From Weeksellaceae bacterium (GTDB lineage: Bacteria > Bacteroidota > Bacteroidia > Flavobacteriales > Weeksellaceae), in contig JAQVDG010000160.1 in assembly GCA_028698395.1 (NCBI GenBank), positions 1 to 5,559 on the forward strand: a stretch of DNA of 5,559 nucleotides. The letters run 5' to 3'. A model generated the notes under the pieces. That model did not search any database, was not told the origin of the DNA, and saw only the letters and a program-made list of their open reading frames with translations. The first letter of the stretch is position 1; every line of letters begins with the position of its first letter. Below are positions 1-5,559 of this stretch, in pieces. Position numbers and translations under genes: made by a program.

Positions 1-2906
1 AATCCTAATTCTTTGTTGATGATTAACTGAATTGCCATGGCTCTTCGCACCGATTCTTCTGTCGGAGTGGTAATAGCTTCATCATACGCATTGGTATGAA
101 GTGAATTACAATTATCATAAATGGCATACAAGGCTTGTAAAGTTGTCCGAATATCATTAAATGCAATTTCTTGTGCATGCAAACTTCTTCCTGAAGTCTG
201 AATGTGGTATTTTAACATTTGTGAGCGTTCATTTCCACCATATTTATGTTTCATGGCTTTCGCCCAGATTCTTCTTGCTACACGACCGATTACCGCATAT
301 TCCGGATCGATTCCATTGGAGAAAAAGAAGGATAAATTCGGAGCAAAATCATCAATATGCATTCCTCTTGAAAGATAATATTCAACGTAGGTAAATCCAT
401 TTGCTAAGGTAAAAGCCAATTGTGAAATTGGATTGGCTCCGGCTTCGGCAATGTGATAACCTGAAATTGAAACCGAATAAAAATTTCGTACTTTTTTCTC
501 AATAAAATAGTGTTGAACATCGCCCATCAATCGCAAAGCAAATTCAGTGGAGAAAATACACGTATTTTGTGCCTGATCTTCTTTTAAAATATCTGCTTGA
601 ACCGTTCCTCTGACCGTTGCCAAAGTTCGAGCTTTAATTTCGGCATAAACTTCTGCATCCAAAATTTCATCTCCGGTAATTCCTAATAATAATAAGCCTA
701 AACCATCATTTCCTTCAGGTAATTCACCTTTATATGTGGGACGAGGCAATCCATTATCGTCAAATTTTTCTTTTAATCGTTTTTCTACTTTATTTTCTAA
801 TCCGTTTTCCTTAATGTATCGCTCACATTGTTGGTCAATTGCAGCATTCATAAAGAATCCCAATAGCAGTGGAGCCGGACCGTTAATTGTCATGGACACT
901 GAAGTAGTAGGTGCACACAAATCAAATCCGGAATATAATTTTTTCGCATCGTCCAGTGTAGCAATAGAAACACCGGCATTCCCGATTTTCCCATAAATAT
1001 CAGGACGAGTTGCCGGATCTTGACCGTATAAAGTAACGCTGTCAAAAGCTGTTGATAAACGAGCTGCCGGCATTCCCAAACTCACATAATGAAAACGACG
1101 ATTGGTTCTTTCCGGTCCGCCTTCTCCGGCAAACATTCGGGTGGGGTCTTCTCCGGTTCGTTTAAACGGATAAATTCCAGCAGTATAAGGGAATTCGCCC
1201 GGAACATTTTCTTGTAAACTCCATTGTAAAATATCGCCCCAGGCTTTGTATTTAGGTAAACTTATTTTTGGAATCTGCAAATGAGAAAGTGACTCGGTAT
1301 GGGTTTCAATTTTAATTTCTTTGTCACGGACTTTGAAAGAGTAAACCGCATCAGAATATTTCTTTTGTTTATCTTTCCAAGTAGCGATAAGATTTCTATT
1401 TTCAGGACTTAAATAATCTAATTTTTCATCCCGTATTTTTTCTAAATCAGCTATTGATTGATTTTTCATTAATTGAGCCGAATAATCAAGCACATAAGCT
1501 TCTTGTGCCAATTGACTTTGTTCTTCTGCCCATTTGTCATATTGACGGTTATTTTCTACTATTTCAGATAAATAACGAACTCTTTTTGCCGGAATAACCG
1601 AAGTTAATTGTTCTTTTGCAACTTTTCCAAAACTGATTTCTGAATTGAATTTTCCATTGGTTTTTTCATTTAAATTTTCCATCAAAGCTTTGTAAAGCGC
1701 ATTAGTTCCGGCATCATTAAATTGAGAAGCCCGGGTTGGAAAAACCGGCATATTATCCGGAGATTCGGTAAACCGCTCGTGATTCCGCTGGTATTGTTTT
1801 TTTATATCACGCAAAGCATCTTCTGCTCCTTTTTTATCAAATTTATTTAAAACGATAATTTCGGCATAATCCAACATATCAATTTTTTCCAATTGAGAAG
1901 CTGCACCGTATTCAGGCGTCATCACATAAACCGGTAAATCTGCATATTCCATGACTTCCGCACCGGATTGACCAATTCCGGAAGTTTCTAAAATAATTAA
2001 ATCAAAATTAGCTGCTTTTAACACGTCCAATGCCGGAGCAATGTGTTTGGAAATAGAAGAATTGGCTTGTCGTGTAGCCATAGAACGCATATATACATTG
2101 GAATTATTAATGGAATTCATTCGAATTCTATCTCCTAAAAGAGCACCTCCGGTTTTACGTTTTGTGGGATCAACAGAAATAATTCCAATAGTCTTTTCGG
2201 GAAAATCCAAAGTATAACGACGAACTAATTCATCAACTAAAGAAGATTTTCCGGCGCCTCCGGTTCCGGTCATTCCTAAAATCGGAATATGATTGACTTC
2301 TGCTTTCTTTTTTACTTCATCATAAAAAGAAGAATAATGTTCTAAATTATTTTCAAAAGCAGAAATAGCTTGTGCTAAATAATGACTATTTTTTTCTTCT
2401 AAATGATCAACCATTTTCTGAGTCAATTGGTTTCCGGTCGGAAAGTCAGAACGCATAACCAAATCATTAATCATTCCTTGTAAACCTAATTCACGACCAT
2501 CATCAGGAGAATAAATCCGACAAATTCCATAATCCATTAATTCCTGAATTTCCGAAGGTAAAATAACGCCGCCTCCACCACCAAAAATCTTGATGTGTTC
2601 TGCTCCTTTTTCCTTCAACAAATCGTACATGTATTTGAAATATTCATTGTGTCCACCTTGATAAGAAGTCATTGCAATGGCTTGCGCATCTTCCTGAATT
2701 GCTGTGTCCACCACTTCTTCTACACTTCGGTCATGTCCTAAATGAATGACTTCTGCTCCGGTTTTTTGAATAATGCGACGCATAATATTAATCGAAACAT
2801 CATGCCCGTCAAATAACGAAGCAGCCGTTACAATTCGGATGGTGTTTTGGGGTTTATACGTATCTTTTTTTATATCAAAAGCTTTTTTTTCAACGGTTTC
2901 TGACAT
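1..2906 (-). CDS. icmF: Fused isobutyryl-CoA mutase IcmF (C-terminus beyond window edge)
   Basis: This is an adenosylcobalamin-dependent radical mutase that interconverts isobutyryl-CoA and n-butyryl-CoA in the cytoplasm, fused to its G-protein chaperone. I translated 968 codons from the ATG at 2906 with no internal stop; family members are about 1,100 residues, so roughly 130-180 C-terminal residues are missing. Domains in order: a B12-binding domain (about 20-155) with the base-off motif DGH at D33-H35 and a glycine run IFGGGGG; a MeaB/ArgK-type GTPase domain (about 205-440) with P-loop GTGGAGKS (214-221, K220), DPT at 246-248, ETSGIGQS from E307 and NKFD at 354-357; a linker; then the mutase barrel (from about 560) with RMFAGEG (F592), [11 protein letters not shown] (Q780) and SISGYH (H818). 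F592 and Q780 replace the Tyr89 and Arg207 of methylmalonyl-CoA mutase, which is the known mark of isobutyryl-CoA mutase. Automated pipelines may label it only 'methylmalonyl-CoA mutase family'. The start is supported by a promoter 35 bp upstream. Confidence 0.95.
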   Translation of the reverse strand, partial: MSETVEKKAFDIKKDTYKPQNTIRIVTAASLFDGHDVSINIMRRIIQKTGAEVIHLGHDRSVEEVVDTAIQEDAQAIAMTSYQGGHNEYFKYMYDLLKEKGAEHIKIFGGGGGVILPSEIQELMDYGICRIYSPDDGRELGLQGMINDLVMRSDFPTGNQLTQKMVDHLEEKNSHYLAQAISAFENNLEHYSSFYDEVKKKAEVNHIPILGMTGTGGAGKSSLVDELVRRYTLDFPEKTIGIISVDPTKRKTGGALLGDRIRMNSINNSNVYMRSMATRQANSSISKHIAPALDVLKAANFDLIILETSGIGQSGAEVMEYADLPVYVMTPEYGAASQLEKIDMLDYAEIIVLNKFDKKGAEDALRDIKKQYQRNHERFTESPDNMPVFPTRASQFNDAGTNALYKALMENLNEKTNGKFNSEISFGKVAKEQLTSVIPAKRVRYLSEIVENNRQYDKWAEEQSQLAQEAYVLDYSAQLMKNQSIADLEKIRDEKLDYLSPENRNLIATWKDKQKKYSDAVYSFKVRDKEIKIETHTESLSHLQIPKISLPKYKAWGDILQWSLQENVPGEFPYTAGIYPFKRTGEDPTRMFAGEGGPERTNRRFHYVSLGMPAARLSTAFDSVTLYGQDPATRPDIYGKIGNAGVSIATLDDAKKLYSGFDLCAPTTSVSMTINGPAPLLLGFFMNAAIDQQCERYIKENGLENKVEKRLKEKFDDNGLPRPTYKGELPEGNDGLGLLLLGITGDEILDAEVYAEIKARTLATVRGTVQADILKEDQAQNTCIFSTEFALRLMGDVQHYFIEKKVRNFYSVSISGYHIAEAGANPISQLAFTLANGFTYVEYYLSRGMHIDDFAPNLSFFFSNGIDPEYAVIGRVARRIWAKAMKHKYGGNERSQMLKYHIQTSGRSLHAQEIAFNDIRTTLQALYAIYDNCNSLHTNAYDEAITTPTEESVRRAMAIQLIINKELG

Positions 2907-2940
2907 GTTTTTCGTTTTTGAAAATCAATTTTTAAGTTGT

Positions 2941-2970
2941 CAAAAGTACGGATTTTTACGAACAGAGCAA
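2941..2970 (-). promoter_or_regulatory. Bacteroidota-type promoter for icmF
   Basis: Read on the minus strand, TTG (2970-2968) is followed after exactly 19 nt by TACTTTTG (2948-2941). This matches the Bacteroidota sigma-A consensus of a -33 TTG and a -7 TAnnTTTG box. Transcription would begin about 4-6 nt further on, near 2935-2937, leaving a leader of about 30 nt that is A-rich just before the ATG and has no Shine-Dalgarno sequence. No operator-like repeat is obvious. Confidence 0.7.
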
Positions 2971-2994
2971 AGAAGGATTTCATTAGAAAATCTG

Positions 2995-3002
2995 TAATTT
3001 TG
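2995..3002 (+). promoter_or_regulatory. Bacteroidota -7 box for aroB-msrB
   Basis: TAATTTTG matches the TAnnTTTG consensus exactly and ends 4 nt before the aroB ATG. No TTG lies 19-21 nt upstream (the place where a -33 box is expected, about 2971-2975, reads agaag), so the -33 part is degenerate or absent. If this box is used, the transcript would start at or next to the A of the start codon, giving a leaderless or nearly leaderless mRNA. Confidence 0.55.
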
Positions 3003-3006
3003 CAGT

Positions 3007-4059
3007 ATGAAACAAACACCGGTTTATTTTGATTTGACTGTTTTGAATCAAATCATCGATGAAAATTCGTATCAACCTGTTTTTATACTGGTTGATTCCA
3101 ACACGCATAAACATTGTCTGCCATTGATTTTGTCGGAATTAGAAACTACTGTGGGAATTGAAATTATAGAAATTCCAAATGGTGAAGAGAACAAAACAAT
3201 TGACATTGCAGAACAAATTTGGAGTGCTTTGTCGGAATTGGAAGGAAATCGAAAAAGTATATTGATTAATTTAGGTGGGGGCGTTATCACTGATTTGGGT
3301 GGATTTGTTGCTTCTACTTTCAAAAGAGGAATTGATTTTATTCATATTCCTACTACGCTTTTGGCAATGGTGGACGCATCGATTGGCGGAAAAACCGGAG
3401 TAGATTTGAATGCTGTTAAAAATTCAGTCGGAACTTTTTCTTTTCCGATTGCTACTTTTATTCAACCGGAATTTTTGAAAACTTTATCTGAACGTGAGCT
3501 TCGTTCCGGTTGGGCAGAAATGATGAAGCATGCTTTGATTTACAGCTCTAATCATTGGGAAGATTTGAAAAATGAAAGAAATAATCAATCAGAAAATTAT
3601 GTAGAATTAATCAAAGAATCTGTTCAAATAAAAACGGAGATAGTAAATTTGGATTTTAAGGAAACCGGATTACGGAAAATTTTAAACTTCGGACATACTG
3701 TTGGTCACGCATTGGAAAGTGAATTCCTTCAGATGCAACAGCCGATTCTTCATGGAGAAGCTGTGGCGGCCGGTTTATTGGTGGAATCTTTTTTGGGTTA
3801 TGAGAATGAATTAATCAACCGAAAAGAGTTGGATGAAATTTTCCTTTTTGTGCTTTCTGTGTTCGATAAATTGCCGATTCCGGATGAGATGATTCCTCGT
3901 TTAATTAATTGGATGAAACACGATAAAAAGAATGAGAATCAACAAATTGGGTTTAGTTTAATTGACGGAATAGGGCATTGTAAATACAATATTTATCAAA
4001 CACCGGAACAAATAACAGAAGCGATTCGGAAGTACAACCAGAAGATTGAGAATTTATAA
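3007..4059 (+). CDS. aroB: 3-dehydroquinate synthase
   Basis: AroB converts DAHP to 3-dehydroquinate, the second step of the shikimate pathway to aromatic amino acids, folate and quinones; it is cytoplasmic and needs NAD+ and a divalent metal. The 350-residue protein has the normal family length. Visible signatures are the NAD-binding stretch GGGVITDLGGF (90-100), the IPTTLLAMVDASIGGKTG block (114-131), SGWAEMMKHA with metal ligand E171, FGHTVGHALE with H230 (metal ligand) and H234 (catalytic), HGEAV with metal ligand H249, and the C-terminal MKHDKK (303-308). All key residues are present, so the enzyme should be active. The ATG lies 4 nt after a -7 box. It is transcribed divergently from icmF and is followed after 10 nt by msrB, so the two are probably co-transcribed although functionally unrelated. 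Confidence 0.97.
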   Translation: MKQTPVYFDLTVLNQIIDENSYQPVFILVDSNTHKHCLPLILSELETTVGIEIIEIPNGEENKTIDIAEQIWSALSELEGNRKSILINLGGGVITDLGGFVASTFKRGIDFIHIPTTLLAMVDASIGGKTGVDLNAVKNSVGTFSFPIATFIQPEFLKTLSERELRSGWAEMMKHALIYSSNHWEDLKNERNNQSENYVELIKESVQIKTEIVNLDFKETGLRKILNFGHTVGHALESEFLQMQQPILHGEAVAAGLLVESFLGYENELINRKELDEIFLFVLSVFDKLPIPDEMIPRLINWMKHDKKNENQQIGFSLIDGIGHCKYNIYQTPEQITEAIRKYNQKIENL

Positions 4060-4069
4060 AATCAGGAGA

Positions 4070-4573
4070 ATGAACCCAAAAGTGTTTTATGGCATTGTTT
4101 TATTACTTATTGTTTCATGTTCTCATCGTACAACAAAAGAAAATTTGATTATGAAAAATTCAGAAAATCCACGATTTAAAGTGGAAAAATCAGAGGAAGA
4201 ATGGAAAGCAGAACTTTCTCCGGAAAACTATCAAGTTCTTCGTCAAGCTGGAACAGAGCGACCTTTTACGGGAAAATACAATTTGCATTTCGAGAAAGGA
4301 ATTTATACTTGCGGTGCATGTAACGAACCGCTTTTTTCTTCCGATTCTAAGTTCGAAGCGCATTGTGGTTGGCCAAGTTTTGATAAAGAAATGGAAGCCG
4401 GAAAAATTATAGAAAAAACAGATACTTCTTTTGGAATGACTCGAACTGAGATACTTTGTGGAAGTTGTGGAAGTCATTTGGGACACGTATTTGACGATGG
4501 CCCTACCGAAACCGGATTGCGCTATTGTGTTAATTCACTTTCGTTGAATTTTGAAGAAGAACCGGAAGAGTAA
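4070..4573 (+). CDS. msrB: Peptide-methionine (R)-S-oxide reductase, predicted lipoprotein
   Basis: MsrB reduces methionine-R-sulfoxide in oxidised proteins. From the ATG at 4070 the product has 167 residues. It opens with a lipoprotein signal: a short basic start (MNPK), a hydrophobic run, and the lipobox IVSC with lipidated C17. The protein is therefore predicted to be anchored to an envelope membrane, facing the periplasm. The MsrB domain (about 43-162) has both zinc CxxC pairs (C81/C84 and C130/C133), the HCGWPSF motif with the probable resolving C99, and RYCVNS with catalytic C153; the 54-residue gap between C99 and C153 matches the classic two-Cys enzymes. The start follows aroB by 10 nt. 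An AGGAG at 4064-4068 is only 1 nt from the ATG, too close for a standard Shine-Dalgarno. A TTG at 4046 and an internal ATG at 4151 (a cytosolic, 140-residue form) are less likely starts. Confidence 0.93.
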   Translation: MNPKVFYGIVLLLIVSCSHRTTKENLIMKNSENPRFKVEKSEEEWKAELSPENYQVLRQAGTERPFTGKYNLHFEKGIYTCGACNEPLFSSDSKFEAHCGWPSFDKEMEAGKIIEKTDTSFGMTRTEILCGSCGSHLGHVFDDGPTETGLRYCVNSLSLNFEEEPEE

Positions 4574-4690
4574 AATAAACTTCAATTTATCCATCACACA
4601 AAAATTTAATCAGCAGAATCGGTTAAACAAATTCTGAAGTTTTGAATTAAGAATTTATTTTGTCGTGTATTAAAAATCTTTTTATATACT

Positions 4691-4698
4691 TACATTTG
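4691..4698 (+). promoter_or_regulatory. Bacteroidota -7 box for the DUF4199-like gene
   Basis: TACATTTG fits TAnnTTTG and ends 4 nt before the ATG at 4703, the same spacing as at aroB. No TTG occurs at 19-21 nt upstream; the nearest (4660-4662) is 28 nt away. The 129-bp gap after msrB (4574-4702) is very AT-rich and otherwise holds only a weak inverted repeat. The box suggests that a new transcription unit begins here with a leaderless or near-leaderless mRNA. Confidence 0.5.
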
Positions 4699-4702
4699 TC
4701 CG

Positions 4703-5242
4703 ATGAACACAAACAAAAAAATTATTCAAGTAGGAATTGGCTTGTTTCTTATAACCATGAGTATTTTCTTTTTGCTGTTTTATCTTTTTTCCACTAATGC
4801 CGGAATTTCTGAAGCACAATATTTCAATTATTCTGCATTAATCAGTTGTTTTTTATTGCCGGCAGTTTATGCAGGATTGGGTTTTTACAGCTCTTATTCC
4901 ACAGCAAAAACCCGAATTTTACACTTTGGAGAAGTTTGGAAACTAACTTTTTTGCCTATGTTCATAGGAGGATTTTCAAGTTTAGCCTTAATATTTTTAT
5001 TTTTCAACAAAGCAGGAGCTTGGGCAGAAGACGCTTTACAAAGAGGTTGGTACGATTTAATGACTGAAAATCCCAATCCGGAATTCATGGAAAAAAATGG
5101 AGAATTAGTAGAAAAAATGACCGATGCAAGTATCAATATTTTTAGTTTAAAAATATTTTTCATTTCATTTTCGGTTGTAGTTTTTTATTACTTTTTTATT
5201 TCAACTATCTTCGCAGTATTCTTAAGAAACAGACGTGTCTAA
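4703..5242 (+). CDS. DUF4199-like four-helix membrane protein
   Basis: This is a 179-residue inner-membrane protein of unknown function. Four hydrophobic segments are visible at about residues 7-29, 41-63, 81-101 and 149-174. A hydrophilic loop (about 102-148), rich in Glu, Asn and Met, lies between helices 3 and 4, and the protein ends in a basic tail (RNRRV). The size, the helix pattern and the position directly before a family 2 glycosyltransferase resemble the DUF4199 family, common in Bacteroidota; this assignment is from memory of the family, without a profile search. Its stop codon overlaps the next start (TAATG), so it is probably translationally coupled to the glycosyltransferase. 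A role as its membrane partner is inference. There is no signal peptide apart from helix 1, which can act as an anchor. Confidence 0.8.
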   Translation: MNTNKKIIQVGIGLFLITMSIFFLLFYLFSTNAGISEAQYFNYSALISCFLLPAVYAGLGFYSSYSTAKTRILHFGEVWKLTFLPMFIGGFSSLALIFLFFNKAGAWAEDALQRGWYDLMTENPNPEFMEKNGELVEKMTDASINIFSLKIFFISFSVVVFYYFFISTIFAVFLRNRRV

Positions 5243-5559
5243 TGCATTTATCCGTAGTTATACCTTTATTAAACGAACAAGATTCCATTGAAGAATTATT
5301 CTATCGGATTAAATCGGTGTGTCTGGAACATCATTTTAATTTTGAAGTGATTTTTATTGATGACGGAAGTACCGATAATTCTTGGAAAATCATAGAATTT
5401 TTAGCCGAAATTAATCGGGAAATCAAAGGAATTCGTTTTCGTAAAAATTATGGAAAATCACAAGCTTTAATGGCTGCTTTTAAAGAAACAAAAGGCGATG
5501 TTGTGATAACGATGGATGCAGATTTACAAGATTTTCCTGAAGAAATTCCGGAATTGTAT
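5242..5559 (+). CDS. Family 2 glycosyltransferase, DPM1/GtrB-like (C-terminus beyond window edge)
   Basis: Only the first 106 codons are present; the frame is open to the right edge. The translation shows a GT-A fold nucleotide-sugar binding start: SVVIPLLNE (4-12), FIDDGSTDNSW (38-48), RFRKNYGKSQAL (65-76) and ITMDADLQD (89-97). The last of these contains the DxD-type metal/nucleotide site. These motifs are those of family 2 transferases that move a sugar from a nucleotide donor to a polyprenyl phosphate (dolichol-phosphate mannosyltransferase, GtrB, ArnC types). Whether C-terminal membrane helices follow cannot be seen. The ATG shares one base with the upstream stop codon (TAATG), which argues for translation by re-initiation within the same operon. 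Donor sugar and acceptor cannot be told from this fragment. Confidence 0.92.
   Translation, partial: MHLSVVIPLLNEQDSIEELFYRIKSVCLEHHFNFEVIFIDDGSTDNSWKIIEFLAEINREIKGIRFRKNYGKSQALMAAFKETKGDVVITMDADLQDFPEEIPELY

Noticed and set aside
161..996. Open plus-strand frames at 161-394 and 736-996
   Set aside because: Both lie antisense to the clearly coding icmF frame, have no recognisable motif and no promoter-like box, and look like by-products of its codon use.
2920..2931. Short palindrome AAAATCAATTTT in the icmF leader as an operator
   Set aside because: Five-base A/T arms are expected by chance in this composition, and there is no second copy near the other promoters.
2773..2997. Plus-strand open frame covering the icmF start and the intergenic region
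   Set aside because: It overlaps the N-terminal codons of icmF, including the B12-binding DGH motif, and covers the icmF promoter. Its translation is low-complexity without family resemblance.
4064..4068. AGGAG as a Shine-Dalgarno site for msrB
   Set aside because: Only one base separates it from the ATG, too short for normal pairing geometry, and ribosomes of Bacteroidota make little use of such sites.
4046..4069. TTG start for msrB, adding eight residues (MRIYKIRR) and overlapping aroB by 14 bp
   Set aside because: The ATG at 4070 is a better codon and gives a compact lipoprotein signal of normal length. The extension does have a basic character, so the upstream start is not fully excluded.
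4577..4642. Inverted repeat AAACTTCA (4577-4584) / TGAAGTTT (4635-4642) after msrB, possible terminator
   Set aside because: The 8-bp stem is AT-rich, encloses about 50 nt of loop, and is followed only by TG and mixed sequence without a clear U-tract. It could arise by chance in such AT-rich DNA.

Overview
The window looks like ordinary chromosomal DNA from a member of the Bacteroidota, most likely Flavobacteriia. The base composition is AT-rich (about 36% GC by eye). The three intergenic starts carry TAnnTTTG boxes, the Bacteroidota -7 promoter element, rather than classical -10 boxes, and Shine-Dalgarno sequences are mostly absent. The gene content also fits: a long fused IcmF mutase, a lipoprotein MsrB, and a DUF4199-like membrane protein next to a family 2 glycosyltransferase. 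I see no mobile element, CRISPR array, tRNA or rRNA.

Layout. Positions 1-2906 (minus strand) hold most of one large gene for IcmF, a radical-B12 acyl-CoA mutase fused to its own G-protein chaperone; its C-terminal end lies beyond the left edge. A 100-bp region (2907-3006) separates it from divergently transcribed aroB (3-dehydroquinate synthase, 3007-4059). Ten bases after aroB comes msrB (4070-4573), a methionine sulfoxide reductase B with a lipoprotein signal. After a 129-bp gap, a new unit starts with a four-helix membrane protein resembling DUF4199 (4703-5242). Its stop codon overlaps the start of a glycosyltransferase (5242 to the right edge, truncated).

How the genes work together. There is no single pathway here. 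IcmF belongs to branched and short-chain acyl-CoA metabolism, AroB to the shikimate pathway, and MsrB to repair of oxidised envelope proteins. The last two genes are very probably translationally coupled and may form a membrane-associated glycan or lipid-sugar module. The points most worth a second look are the strong excess of the palindrome CCGG, the -7 boxes placed only 4 nt before two start codons (suggesting leaderless mRNAs), and the DUF4199/glycosyltransferase pair. I did not find convincing evidence for a previously undescribed system.
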